DNA of 64,000 nucleotides from Colletotrichum lupini (GCF_023278565.1 NC_064679.1:868001-932000); one strand, 5' to 3'. Shown: positions 43,704 through 58,834, numbered from the stretch's first letter. Translations and numbers: made by a program. The notes: a model not told the origin generated them from the letters alone.

Positions 43704-46700
43704 ATTTTAAAGCTTTTATTTTTATAGAGTAATTAATATAAGTAATAATAAATTACGAAAAAGAACGGAACGTTAACGAAACGATACTTAGTTATTAATA
43801 AAGAGCTATTAATATTAACGAGCTATAATTATTTAGAATTAATTATTTAACCCTATTTTGTCCGGAGGAACGAGCTTATTATAGAGTAAGTCCTATTTAA
43901 ATATTAATATTTATAAAAGAGCTAGATAAAGAAAATAATCGGAGTAGATTACTTTTATAAGCTAATTACTTTATTAATACCCTAAAGACCTTATTTATTA
44001 TAAACGGGGCGTTTATTAATAATTAATTATTAAATATATAAAGTTAAGGTATATATAAAAGCGTAAATAGTACTAAAATAGCTAGTTTAATAAACCTTAT
44101 AAGCTTAATAATAACCTATTTTTATAAAATTATAAAAATAATAGTTAAAAATTAAAACTAAAAACGGCGTTAATATAAAGAGCTCGTTTAATAGCTTATT
44201 AAGTAGCTAATAATATATTTAAGTTAATAAGAATATAAAAAGCCTTTTTTTATAACTATAAACTAATTAAAAAAGAGTTTACGAGTACCTAAGTAGTAAA
44301 CTAAATTATTACTATAAAGGTAAGTAATAAGCTTTACGTAAAAAATATTATAAAATAGTATATTAAATAGGCCCTATTTAAAATATCCTTATTATTATAA
44401 ACGTAATAATATAATTACGAAAAGAGCCTCTAGGATCCCCTTTCTTAAGGTAACTTCTTAGCGTTTATTTATTAATAATACGTAGACCCTAAGACTTAAA
44501 AACGGGAATATTATAAAGAGCTAAGGATAAAGAGGCTAAAAGAGGGCTAGACCCTTACTTAGTTTTTTACTAAGTAATTAGTAATTTATTATAACTTAGG
44601 TATAGAAAATATAGAGAATTCGAAAATAAAAGTATATTAGTTCTTTTTTAAATTACTATCTTAGTTATAAAACGATTTAATTTATTATAAGGTCTTAATT
44701 AAGAGAGTACGTAATATAGTTTACGAAGTTAATAAATTATAATTATTAAATCAATAAAAAGGCAGCGATTAGTTATAAAAGGATAGTAAAAAGAGGCTAT
44801 ATTTATTATTAAAATAACTACGTTAAATATCCCTTTTTTATAAAAAATAAATAAAAAGAGCTCTAAGGGGCTAGGCTCTAAGGACTTATTAAGAATAATA
44901 TTATAAAAACTATATAATAAAAATACTCGCGCCGAGCTATTATAAAAGCGTTATAATAATAATATTAAGTACTTTATATATAATAAAATAAGCTATATAT
45001 TTAGTAAGTATTAAAAAAATAAGTTAAGAAATAGGGACGATAATAAGCCGATATACCCCTAATTAAAGCTAATATTAATAACTATTTAACGGGTTATTAC
45101 TAAGCTAAGAGTTATAAAAGTCGACTTATTAAAAAATAAGTAAGCGTAAGTAATATACTTAATATACTTATACTAAGTATTAAGAGGGTATTAATAAAAA
45201 TAACTACGAAGGGTAGGGTAATAGTTCTACGAAGTATTATTAAAAAGCTAATAAAAGTTAATATAAATATATACTCTGAGATAGATATTATTAGTATTAA
45301 GCTCGTAATTTATTTAAAATTAACCTTAGCTTTTACTATAGCTCCCTTATTAAGGGATTTTTAAAATAAAGCTATAAGCTAAGGAAAAGCTTATTAATTA
45401 ATACTCTTTTTTATTAACTATTATAAGTAGCTAAAGAAGATTTAATAATTATTTACCGTAATTAATAGGGATAAAAAAATAGTAAACTTCTTATTATCGT
45501 AATTATTAATAAGCTAGGAGGGTATTCGTATTAATATAATAATAAATATATAGTTATATAAGCCTATTTTAATTACTAAACTAAAGGTAATAGCTTACGA
45601 TATTATTAAGAATTATAAAAGAGTATATATATTATATATTATTATTATAAGAAGTATTGTGGGGGTAATAAAAACTAAACTACGAGGGGGTTTATTATTG
45701 GAACTTTAATTAAAAATAGAAACGTTTAATAAGTAATTAGTAAAAGGACCGTAGTTATATAGCGGGGTAAAATACTTTATTAACCTAGTTCTAAGTATTA
45801 AACTACCGTATAATCCTAGCTATTTATTAAATAAAAAATAATTTAATAAGCTTTATATATATATTATTAAGAACTTAGTAAACGGTTATATTATATTTTC
45901 GGTTAATAAGGCTAAGGTACTGATCCTCTTTATATTAAAAAAGGATAGTACGCTACGCTTTTATATAAATTACTATAGGCTAAATAAAGTAATTGTAAAG
46001 AATTAATACTTATTACTGCTTATTAATAAGCTCCTAAATAGGTTTTATAAAATAAAATGGATCTTAAAAATAGATATTAAGGATACTTATTACTATATCT
46101 AAATTAAAAAAGAAAACTAATAAAAAATAGCGTTTTAGAGCTAATATAATTATTTCGAATATACTATTATACTTTTTAAGCTAACGAACGTACCTATAAC
46201 GTTCTAAGTATATATTTACTAAGCGCTCGCCGACTTATTAAATACTTATTATATAATATATATAAGTAATTTAATAATTTACTTAATAATAAAAAAGTAA
46301 TATATAGAGAATATTAAAAAGGTCCTCTAACGTTTACGTTTATATAAGCTTTTTACTAAACTATTAAAGTACTCGTTTTATTAAAAAAGGGTCGAGTTCT
46401 TAAGTTATATTATTATACTAAAAAGAATTAAGATTAACTTATTATAAATACGAATAATTGCTAATTAAAAGGCGCTAAAGTTTATTAAGGATATCTAAGT
46501 ATTTTTAAGGTTTTATAACTTTTATTAGAAGTTTATTATTAAATACTTAGGTATTATTATATTAATAATAATATTATTAAAAATAAAAAAGGGGTAAATA
46601 AAGGACTTTTAATAAACTAAAGAAGTAAACGAGGCGTTTAATTAGCTAAAGGTCGCTTTTATTTTAGTAATTATACTTACGTACTAAAACTTATAATATA

Positions 46701-47209
46701 TTATATAAATAAAAACTAACGCTTTAGTTAAAACTATTATAATAATTTTATTATAATAAGTTAATAAAAAATAGTAACTTATTACTTATTAATTATAAAA
46801 GCTTATAAATACGGAGTAGCGATAAGCTATAAGCTAATAAAAACTACTTATTATAATAAAAGGGCTAGAGCACTAGGCTTATTACTTCTAGGGCCTTTTA
46901 TAAAAGTTTATAGTTTTAATAAATTATTAAATACTTAAGGGAGTAATTAGTATATTAATATAGGACTTTTAGAAAAGGCTCGTAAAATAAGTATATAAAT
47001 TATTAATATTTAACTTTAATTTAAAATACTAACTAAAGAAAACGAACTTAGCGGACGGTTTATTTAAAAAGCTAAATTATATAAAGGGGGAAGTGCTTTA
47101 TAAAGACGTCCTCCTTATACTAGCTTAGAAATTACGTTTTATTAGCGAACTACTACCCGACGTTTAGTAAAGGATAATTAGCTTAAAAAGATAAAATAAT
47201 ATTATTAAA

Positions 47210-47760
47210 TATTATAACCTAATACGTATAATAAAGTTAGGGCCTCGCCCTATAGGACTTGCAATAGCTACTATACTATATATATAAAAATACGGATTTA
47301 AAGTAATTCCTTTTAGAGTAAAAGAACTATAAATAAGTTACGTAACTATAATTATAAAATAAAATAAAGAACGGATACTTATAAATAAATAGGATAAACG
47401 ATTATAAATAAATAGAACGGACGACCGTTTAGTAAATAATTAAATAATAATAAATAAAATATTATAAAGGATATATTTAGGAACGAGATTTATATATAAT
47501 ATAAACTTAAGCCGGGCTTAAGGATAGACTTTTTATAGCTTTTTTAATAATTAACTTAGTATTAGATCTTACGATCGTTTTTACCTATTTTTATTAAAAA
47601 CCTCTTTTAATAAGACTACGATTAATTACTAAAGCCTTATTTACTTTATAACTTATAAATATAGCTTTAAAAAAGCTATTTATAATTACGATACTATTTA
47701 CTTAATACTTATAACCTTAACTTTTATTAATATACTTATTATAACTAGCTAGCTATAATA
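47210..47760. repeat. Left LTR of element D
   Basis: 551-bp LTR starting TATTATAACCTAATACG and ending AGCTAGCTATAATA. Against the right LTR every difference in the stretches I aligned is C/T or G/A. Confidence 0.9.
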
Positions 47761-50700
47761 CTTTAATTATTCTTATTTAGTAAGTTTACTTTATAAAAAA
47801 CTAACTAAATAATACGAATATATTAACCGCTAGTAATAATAGTATAGCATAGCTTATTAAAATAACTATACTTACTATTTAATAACTATACGATATAATA
47901 CTTAAACTTAAAAACGAGAATAAGTAATTTTACGTTTAGCTTATAATACCCCGACCTCTTTTAGTACCTAGAGCTAAGTACCCTAAACCGGAACCCTATA
48001 ATAGGTCCCCGGATACTCTTTAAGGATTCCTTACTTAAACTAGGGCCTACTTACGTTATTATAAAACCTCTTTTATTACTAAAGCTAATAAGGTTTATTA
48101 TATAGCTTTATTTTTTAAAAAGGATACTCTCGTTTAGTTCGAACCCTTTATAAAAAACTATTTTAAGAACGAACGTAATATTTAGGACAAAAATACTAAG
48201 AAGATCTTTAATAATTATAATAAGTTTAAAAAAAGACTTAAAGAAACTTTTAGTAACCCTAATAAAGAATAAATTATTCAATAAAGGTTTATAACCTTTA
48301 TATAAAAGGGATTAGTTAATAAGTATATATTTAAATTTAAATAAATTATTTCTAAGCTTAACTAGGGTAATAAAGTACTTATAGTAGCCTTTTATCGCGG
48401 CCTAAAAAAAGAAGTTAAGGACGACCTTTCTTAATAAGACCGGCCTAATAAACTCTATAATTATATTAATATAATTATTATGATTAATAATTAACTCTAC
48501 GAACAACGCTTTAAATAAAAAGGGTAAAACGCTTAGAATAACCGATCTAAGCCTAATAATAAACATAAATATAAACTAACGACTATTACGACCGAGTATT
48601 ATAGTAGACTTATAGATCTTAACGTTATTAAAAGAAAATAACCTCGCTAAAAAAAGGACTTTAAGTATTATAACTATAATAAGTTAGGATATATAGCTAG
48701 AGACTATTAATAACCTAAGCGTATTTAATACTAACCTATTTTAAAAAAGCGAGCTAATATTATAAATAAGGAAGTTCCTTATAAATAACTCTTATAAATA
48801 GCTTATTATAATAATAGCTACTTTACTTATTAAAATAGTAAAGAATAAATAGGATAGTACTTTAAATAACCTAAGAGTAATAGACGATTTATTTTACTAC
48901 TTATTAAAACTCTAATAGTAAAAAAAAAAAAACCGATACCCGCTTATTAACCTTATACTCTTAAAGAGAATAATATCGAATGCCTTACTATACTTTTTTA
49001 AATTTATAAAAATATAAAAGAGAAGGGTAAAACGGACCCCGTTATAAAAAATACGCTTAACCTCCTTAAAGGATAAATTAAATAAAGACTCTTAGTTAAT
49101 ATAAAGGAGTAGTTCCTTAAGCTTAAAAAAAAGGACTTAATATAAAAGAAATTATAAATAGCCTCGTATATATAGCGTAACGAAACTATATAAACTAAAA
49201 ATAATTTATTAAGTTTAAAAAAGGATTTAATTTAAATAAAATCCTAACTAAGTCTATTTATATAATATAAAAAGTAAATAGTAATAGAAAATTTATTTAT
49301 AAAGTTAGGGAATAGCTTAAAGACCTTTTACGTAAAAATAAGATCGAAGTACTTAAAAGACTAATTCTTAACTTCGGAGTTATAAAAAAAAAAAAATTTA
49401 ACTTTAATTTTAAAAAAGAAAATATCGAAGTTAGAACTAGTTCTTTTTATTTTAACGAAATAAAATTACTTTATAATTCGGACGAACCTCGTAACGTTAC
49501 TTAATAACGTATTTAAATAGAGATTAATTATAAAGTACTACTTAGTATTAATAATATTAGCTTTAAAGAGGATAACGACGAACTACGGTATAAATATATT
49601 TATTTATTTAAGAATAACTAAACTATTTAGTTCTATAGAACTAAAGAACGTAAAAAGGTTATAATAACCCCCTATATAAATAAAAACCACTCTTTACTTA
49701 ACCCCAAAAACCCTTTTTATAAGGAATTATTTTAAGTAGAATGCCTAGATAATAAATGTTTTTAGTACCTTATATATAAATAAAATAGTCGTTTCTACTT
49801 ATAAAAACGCGATAATAAGCCTATTAAGGATATTTATATAAAAACCTAACTACTTAGCTAGATATTACTAAGCTTTAATAACAATAATAAAATAATATTT
49901 AGCCTAAACCCCAACTTCTTTATAAAATACTTTAATAACGAATATATAAATTAAGAAGACTATAAGTATAATTAATACTAAATTTATTACGTTAAAAAAA
50001 CTAAGGTATAAAAGGAATATTAAGAGAGATATAAATAAAGGAACCGTCCGAAGAGATAAATAATAAAAAACTAAAAAAACTAATTATAAAGGAACGATAA
50101 AAAGTAAAAAGAAAAAAGAAAAGTTCTTATATATAACTAAATAACGTAACGACGCATACTTATAAATTAACTTCGATATTTATAAACGAGGATTAAACGC
50201 TATTATTAATAGCGGCATATAAAAAACTTATATTTTATTAAAAATAATAAACGAACTTAATTTACTATAAGTATAGAAGAATAACTTATACTAACTATGA
50301 ATAGTAAAAAGAAAACGAGTTAATTATAATTATAAATATATTAATTAAAAGACCGTATACCTCTCGATATATATTAATAATTAATAAGAATAATTATAAT
50401 ACGATATTACGGAGATTAAAAATATCGACGTTATTTTAGGAATCTCGTAGTTATAAAAGCATAATTTATAAATAGATTAGATTACTAACTAGGTCCTTTA
50501 GAAAAATCTAGTTACTAAACAACTTAAAAAAAAAAGGGTTTAAATAGATTTTTAAGAACTCTTAAAAAACGAAAATAAATATAATATATAGCTTTTATTA
50601 AAATAGTAAAAAGCTCTAAGAAGTTTATAACTAGTACTAATAATTAAGGATCGTAACGACTTTAGATTATATTTAAAGAGTACTAAATATATATAAAATT

Positions 50701-53700
50701 ATTTATAAAACTTAAAGAAATAGGATTACTAAAATATAGTAACTAGGATATAGAAATCGAACTTAAAGAAGGAATATAACCCGGGTTTTATTTAATATAT
50801 TTAATAAATTAAAAAGAATAAGAGTACCTTAATAAATATATCGATAAGGAACTCGAAAAGGGATATATTTAACTATCGAATTCTCTTATTAAATTCCCTT
50901 TATTTTTTATATTAAAAAAAAGAGGAAAATTAAGACCTATTATCGATTATAAAAGACTTAACGAAATTACGAAAAAGAATTATTACCCCTTACTACTTAT
51001 TACTAAACTTAGAGATTTATTTTATAGAGCTAACTGGTTTACTACTATAGATCTTAAGGAAGTATTTAACTAAATTTAGATTAAAAAAAGAGATAAATAG
51101 AAAATAGTATTCCGAACTCATAAAGGAGTTTTTAAGTACCTCGTTATACCCTTCGGACTTATTAATACTCTAATAACTTTTTAAATAATAGTTAACTACG
51201 TACTCCGGAAGTACGTTAATATCTTTATTATTATTTATATTAATAATATTCTTATTTTCTCTCCTAACCTCGAAATATATAAAGAATATATCTATATGAT
51301 ATTTTAAAAACTTTAAAATATTAAACTATATACCGAACCCTCTAAGTACGAATTCTACGTATAAAAAGTAGACTTTTTTAAATATATTATTATACTAAGA
51401 TAAATTTATATATAAGTATTAAAAATAAAAATAATTAGGGACTAGCTTATATATAGAACGTTGAGGACGTATAAGGATTTTTAAGATTCGTTAATTTTTA
51501 TTAACAAATCTTTAAAAACTATATTAATATAATTAGACCTTTTAATAACTTAATATAAAAAGATACCCTATTTATTTAGGATCCTAAGTATAAAAAAGTA
51601 TTTATTAAAATTAAGAATATAGTCGTTTTTAAATTAGTTATTATAATCCCGGACCCCTAAAAACCTTTCGAAATTAAGATTAATACCTCGGACTTTATTA
51701 TAAGAGCGGTTTTAGGATAATAAGATAAATAAAAAAAGCTTTACTTATATTACTTTTATTTTAAAATATTTTACGGAATAGAATTAAATTAGTAGATCTA
51801 TAATAAGGAACTAATAGTTATTATTAAAATATTTTAAAAATAGAGACTATAGTTATTTAGAACTAAATACGAAGTTATAGTTTATATAAACTATAAGAAC
51901 CTTATAAACTTTATAATAAATAAGAATCTAAATAAATAATAAGTTAAATAGAGCGAATTCCTATTTAAGTATAATTTCTAAATTATTTATTAAAAAGGTT
52001 TAGAAAATAGTAGAGTAAACGCTTTTAATAAAAGACCTAATTACGAAGTCGTAGTCCCTAAAGAAATATAAGTTATTTTTAAGTAAGAGAAAGATAGTAG
52101 TCTTATACTAATTACGAAGCTCTTTATAATAACTAAAAGGATTAATACTAGCTCGATTAAAAAAATAACCCCTAAGCTTATTATAGAAATTTATAGTATA
52201 CCGGTATATAGCTACTAAGGAATTATTAAAACGTAAAAACGGATTTATTAATACTATAATAAATCTACTATATATACTAAAATTATAAAAGTAATTAAGG
52301 ACTACGCGACTTATAAAAAAAGTAAAAATAGCTTATATAAGCTTTATAATAAGCTATAACTATTATAATTACTAACGGAAGTATAGTAATTAATTATATA
52401 GGACTTTATTATTAAATTACTAAAGTCTAGAGAACTATTTACTAAAATATAGTATAATAATATTTTAATTATAATTAACTAACTTACTAAGTTTATATAC
52501 TTTATTCTTTATAAAGAATTAAGTACTATAGAAGACCTAATATATGTATTTATTAAGGTTATACTTTCGAACTATAGTTTACTAAAAGAAATTATCTCTA
52601 ATAAAGATAAGCTATTTATTTTAAAGTTTTAGAAATCCCTAATTTTATAACTTAGTATAAACTATAAATTATTAATATTATTTTACTTATAAACCAATAA
52701 ATAAATAAAAAGGATTAATTAGATCCTTAAAATAAACCTTTATTATTATATAAACTATAACTAGGATAATTAGGTAGTACTTTTATTAATAACTTAGTTC
52801 GTATATAATAATATAGTTAGTAAAAATATAAAAAAATCTCCGTTTTACTTTAATTATAAATTCTAGCTAATAGCGTATAGAGAAGTATAATAAGGACTAT
52901 AAGTTATAAAAGTTATAATAAACGTAAGTAAACTTAAAGAGATTTATAAATAAGCCTTACTAAACCTCGAGTTTATATAATAATATATAAAAAAGAACGT
53001 AAATAGATTAAAGATTAGAGGACTATTTTTAAAAAAGGGGGATAGTACTTATTTTTTTTATTATAATATTAAAATAAAATAACTAAGTAATAAATTAAAT
53101 TATAAAAAACTTAAACTTTTTAAAATTATTAAAAAAGTCTTATTAATTAATTACGAATTAAGATTACTAGATATAATACGATACTATCCCGTTTTTTATA
53201 TCTTATTACTTAAACCTATATTAAGAGGATTATATATAAAAAATTATATTATTATTAAACTAAATTAATTAAAATACGAAGTTAAACGGATTATTAATTA
53301 TAGTGTTAGGAATAAAATATAAGAATTCCTTATTAAATAGAAAAACTACGAATATAAAAAAAATATAAAAGAACTTATTACGAACTTTTAGAACTTTTAA
53401 TAACTTTTTAAGGAGTATTAAAATTAAAATTAAATCTAAAACTCTTAGTTATTATAGCGTCCTAATTAATAATTCTAAAAGTACTATTAGCTTATACTTT
53501 ACGGGCCGCTAAGGAAGTGTTTTTAGAGTTTTTAAAAAACTCCTCTAATATAACTTAACTCTTTTTAAATACTATTTACTTTTAGGAACGAAGATGCTCT
53601 AACTTAAATAACGACTTATTTAATTTAGCCTAGGCTTATTAATAAGCCTTAGCCTTTTTTTATAACTCCGTAGCCCTCTCTTAAAACTATAACTCTTTTA

Positions 53701-54101
53701 TTTCTTTTTTATAATTAAGACGATTAAACTCCGTTATTAACTAACTAACTATACTTAGTTAGCTAAGACTTATAAATAGAAACGTAATATTTATAAATAT
53801 AAATAGTATTAGTAAATATATTATATAAAATACTTAAATAATAGTATATTCCGTAGACCTCGGAATTAAGAAGAACTAAATAATAGACCCCTCGCGAGCG
53901 ATAATTTAAATAAAATATTATTTCTATACTTTTATTAAAAAAGTAAATAATACGTAATAATTTACGACGAGACGTAGCTATTAGAGATTTCGATTTTTTA
54001 ATTTAACTTAATATCGTATTAATATATTTTAAAGAAATACTTAATAATTCCCTAACTTAAGAATAGACGACCTATTTATAGGCCTAGAGGACTAGATTTT
54101 T

Positions 54102-54112
54102 AAGAGGAGAAG
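54102..54112 (+). other. Polypurine tract of element D
   Basis: AAGAGGAGAAG lies four bases before the right LTR and fits the plus-strand primer site. Confidence 0.75.
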
Positions 54113-54116
54113 TTAA

Positions 54117-54667
54117 TATTACGACTTAATACGTATAATAAGGTTAGGGCCTTACCTTATAAGACTTATAGCGGCTATTATATTATATATATAAAAGTAC
54201 GGATTTAAAATAACTCCTCTCGGAATAAAAGAACTATAAATAAGTTATATAATTACGATTATATAATGAAATAAAGAACGGACGCCCGTAAATAAATAAA
54301 ATAAACGATTATAAATAAGTAAAACGGATAACCGTTTAGTAAATAGTTAGATAATAATAAATAAGATATTATAAAGGATATATTTAGGAACGAGACTTAT
54401 ATATAGTATAGACTTAAGCCGGGCTTAAGGATAGACTTTTTATAGCTTTTTTAGTAATTAACTTAGTATTAGATCTTATAATCGCTTTTAGCTACTTTTA
54501 CTAAGAACCTCTTTTAATAAGATTACGATTAATTACTAGAGCTTTATTTATTTTATAATTTATAAATATAATTTTAAAAAAACTATTTATAATTATAATA
54601 CTATTTACTTAGTACTCGTAGCCTTAACTTCTACTAATATACTTATTATAACTAGCTAGCCGTAATA
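54117..54667. repeat. Right LTR of element D
   Basis: 551-bp copy of the left LTR, starting TATTACGACTTAATACG and ending CTAGCTAGCCGTAATA, followed by the TTAAA duplication. Confidence 0.9.
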
Positions 54668-56479
54668 TTAAAGTATATATTTAAGTAGTTAAGGCCTCTT
54701 TTTATAATCCTAGCTAAATATCAACTAGTTTTAAGGACGGGGAATCCTCTCTCCTATATTAATAGCGTATTATAAAGCGTATTAATAAAATAGTAATAAG
54801 TATTATTATAATAACTTAAAATAAAAAAATAAAAAAGTTATTAATAAACGCTTATTAATAGTCCGGTAAGGGTAAAAAGGAGTTAAATAGAGCTAGGGTT
54901 ATTATATTAAAATAATATATTTTACGCCCTATTATAAAAGAGCTTATAAGGGGTAAAACGGTATTCGCTTCTTATTTTTTATTAAAAACTAAAGAGCTTA
55001 TTAAAAGATTATAAACTAAAAACGAGTTTTATATATTATAATTAATAAAAGTTCGTATTATAACTAGCGAGCTAAAAGTATATTTATTTAATAAATAGGG
55101 TATACTATGTTTTAAAAAAAGACTTATTATTCCTTAAGTAAAGTCTTTTTAAATAAAGATCCTTTATTAATATTATAATAATTATAGGGTAAGTTATATA
55201 AAAGTTATAAAAACTCTCGAGCTAATTTAAAAGAAGTTTTATTAAGAAGATATTTAATAAAATATTTAAAAATACGTTAAGAACTATAAGTATTATTTAA
55301 GAGTTATAACCTTAAAATATAAGCTATATAAGTAGTTATAATTATTATTACTACTTTTATATTTATTTTAAAAAATATTTATAGACTTTATTACGGGGCT
55401 ATTACTAAGCGCTCGTAATAACGGCGTAAAGTATAATAATATTTTAGTTATTATTTATTATATAATAAAGTTTACAAAGTTCTTACTTATTATTAAAATA
55501 CTTAACGTAATATAAATAGTAAGTATTTTATATTAAGAGGTTAAATATAAGTTCGGTATATTAAAAAGTATTATTATAAATAGAAATAAGCTCTTTATAA
55601 GCGTATTTTAAAAAGAGTTTACTAAAGAACGGGTAATATATTATTAACTATTTATTACGTATTACTTATAAGTAGATAGCTAAATAGAGCGAACTTATTA
55701 AATATTAAAAAAGTATTTAAAGATTTATACTAAGAGCTTATTAAATAAATAAATAGCATAGTTAGAAAAGGCTAAGTTTATATATAATAATAACTAATAT
55801 TTTATTATAAAAGTATCCCCGTATATAATACTATACGGCTACTACTTTAAATACGTTAAATATATACTTAATTATAAAGTTATAGTTTAGGGGGTTTAGA
55901 AAAAGGTTTAGAAAATTAAGGAAATTAGGGCCTAAGCTATGCGAGTATAAATATAAGCTTTTAAGAGCTAAGTAGCTTATTATAATAAAAAATATACCTT
56001 AAAAGAGTTTAATTATAAAGAGGTCATTAGCCTATTAATAAAAAATATATAATTTAAAAATAATGAACTAGTACCGAGATATATTAAAATAGTAATAATT
56101 AAAAGGGTAGGGAAATAGGCTTACTAAGTATATTTACTAAAAAAATATTAGAGAATATATAATATTTTTTTAGTTTCTTAGCTTAAATTATAAAAAAATT
56201 ATTAAATAGTTAGTAATTAGATAGTAAATCTCCCGGAGTTAGAAAATAAGTAAGACGTTTAAAAAGTTAAAGAAATCGTTATAATATAAAGCGAAAAAGG
56301 AAACTTATAATATTTTATTAAATAAGCTAAGTATTTTATTAAGTATAATACGTAAAAGCTTATTAAATATTTTAAAAGGGTAGTAGAAGTAGTTAATAAA
56401 TTCGAATATTATAAAAAAAGGATATATATAAAATAGGATAATAAACGTTAAATTCGTAATAAAAAGTTACCGAGGATAA

Positions 56480-58834
56480 GTTAATTAATAATATATTATA
56501 AAACCCTTTTTATTTAGCTTAGCGCAATTTTTAAAAAAAAGATATAATATTATAACCCTTAGTAATACGTTATTAAGAAATTACTAAGATTTAGTTACGT
56601 AGGGGGAGTAACTTATATAATACTAATAATAATAATAGCGGCTCTAATATATATTTTTAAAACTTAATAATTAATAATAATAATCCGCTTAGTAAATAAA
56701 AAGCGGGGAGGCTTTATGCGTATACTTAGTTAATTACTTAGAATAAAGCCGTTAACTTTATTAATATTATAATAAGTAAGAGGAAAGTGGTTAAAGTTAT
56801 ATAAAGTATTATATATATTAGTAATAATAGTTCGTAAAGCGTTTATTACTTAGTTATTATTAAAGGCTATAATAAGAGGTATAATAGGAGCTATAATAAG
56901 AGGTATAATAAGAGCTATAATAAGAGGTATAATAGGAGTTATAATAAGAAATAGAATAAGAAGTAAAATAAGGGGTATAATATTATTATCATTAATAATA
57001 AGTTAGGTATAGGGGACGTTATTTAAAGCGACGCTCTCGTAATTTAGTTAAACTAAGGGACCTTAGTAATATTAATATTTATAAAGAACTTATTAATATT
57101 AAACTACTTATTACGACCTATAGCTTTAACTTTAGTATAAATAATAGCCTCGTTAAGCTATTATAAAGCTTTTACTTAGAGTAAGAGGAGCGTAATACTA
57201 GCTTTATTAAGATCTAAAGTAATATAACTAAGGGCTAAAGTACCCTTATTTATATTAAAAAGAGCGTTATAAGTAGGGGTTAATAAGTTATTAATATTAA
57301 AATAATAACGCTTATTATAATACTAAAAAAAAGAATTCTCTAAGTTATTACTGAGCTTTTTAAATTTAATATCCTCGCGCTAGGACTTATTAAATTTAAA
57401 CTTAAAGTCGTCCCGCTCGTTATTATTATTAAAAATATAATTAATAATAAGAATATACTTTTTAATAAAAGTCTAAGTCTCGGGATTATAAGAAATAAGG
57501 GTAATACTATATATAATAATAATATAAATAAGTATTTTATTTATTAAGAACTTAGTAACGCGTTTATAAAAAGTAAAAAAATAAAAAACTCTTAAATATA
57601 TATAATAATAACGCCCTTAAAAGTCTTTTTATAATACTAAGTTAAAGCGTCGAAGTTATTTTATAAAGTAATTATATAGCTATTATTATAAAAATAAGCT
57701 AGTTAGAAGCGATTAAAATAGGAGATAATTTTAGTTTTATTATTAATATTAAGGATATTAGCTTAAAAAAAGAAATCTAAGTTAATAAGAAAAGAGTTTA
57801 CTAAACGATTATTAATAACTTATCGTAATTAAAATTAATAAGTTTAAATATTTATAATTAATAATAAGCTTTTAAAAAGTAGCTTATTTAAAATAGACTT
57901 TTTTTATTTTATTACTTATTAACGGGTTAGTAATATAAGCGGCGACCTTTTTTTACGTACTAATAATATAGCTAAAAATATAAAGAACGCGGCTACGCTT
58001 ATAAAAATTAAAACTACCCTATTCCTTAGTATTATAAAACTTTATAAAAATATTTTAAATAAACTAAGCGGCACTATATAGCTCCTTAAGAACCTAAAAA
58101 ATATCGTTAGCTAATATTTTAATAACGGATTAATAAGGATTCGACGACTTATAATAAAATACTTCTTTTTATTAATTTAATAAATAATATACTTAATAAT
58201 ATAAGTACTAGCGATATAAACGAGCTCGTTAATATTACGATATAAACTAATTAAGTAGCGTATATAAGGAGTACTATTACGAAAATTACGAAAGCCCTTT
58301 TTAAAATTATACTCTATATTAAATATATCCTAAATATATAAAATAGTAAATATTTTGGTAAATACTTAGCGATAGTATAATAAAAGAGTTATAATTAGGA
58401 AACGATATAAAATTAGAATATTATAAAAAGAAAAGTATAGTTATATAAAAAAGAATTTATAGAACGGTTATTAAATAAAAAGAGAGAAGAAAAAGTAAAT
58501 ACGTAACTAATAATAAGAGAAAAATCTTTTATTATACTTAATAGCTTAGTAATAATAATAATTATAAGGTTAGGTAGGTTTTTATATATTATAATAATTA
58601 AAATATTTTATTATAAATATATATTACTAACTTAGTAACTAATTAGCGCGCTATTACTAAATAATAATAATAAAGTATTTGTTAAATAAAGAAATAGGAG
58701 TAATACCTTATTCTTAAGTAAAAAAGGATATTATTAACGCCTTACGGAATTTATTATAAATAATAACGTTAATAGCTTTATTATTAGTATTAAAAAAAAA
58801 TATTAAATAATAACTTTAGGGACTAAAGTTACGT
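56480..58834. other. Unassigned 2.4-kb 3' region of element C
   Basis: Between the end of the integrase/chromodomain signal and the polypurine tract lies 2.4 kb of RIP-mutated sequence that is longer than a usual 3' UTR. Frames with relatively few stops occur around 57,000-57,560, but I recognise no domain. It might be an extra ORF, captured DNA or another old insertion whose ends I cannot find. Confidence 0.5.
56865..56982. repeat. 24-bp tandem repeat inside element C
   Basis: About five copies of a 24-bp unit (RGAGCTATAATAAG followed by AGGTATAATA), itself two related 12-bp halves. It lies downstream of the chromodomain-like tail. The unit length divides by three, so it could have encoded an 8-residue repeat before RIP. 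Confidence 0.8.

Larger units (their letters stand above)
47210..54667 (+). mobile_element. Element D: Ty3/gypsy retrotransposon nested in C, RIP-mutated
   Basis: A 7,458-bp LTR element with 551-bp LTRs and an exact TTAAA duplication (47205-47209, 54668-54672). Decayed plus-strand domains follow the Ty3/gypsy order. A zinc-knuckle remnant lies near 48,665 (KYYNYNKLGYIARDY, Cys to Tyr). A protease-like NAIINSG motif is near 50,190. Reverse transcriptase occupies about 50,930-51,400 (RPIIDYKRLNEITKK, then NWFTTIDLKEVFN). RNase H follows, then integrase at about 52,360-52,870 (NNILIIINQLTKFIYFI). Substitutions are of RIP type: CAA/CAG/TGG to stops, Cys to Tyr, Asp to Asn, His to Tyr. The element splits the RNase H-integrase part of C. 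No intact frame remains. Confidence 0.9.
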
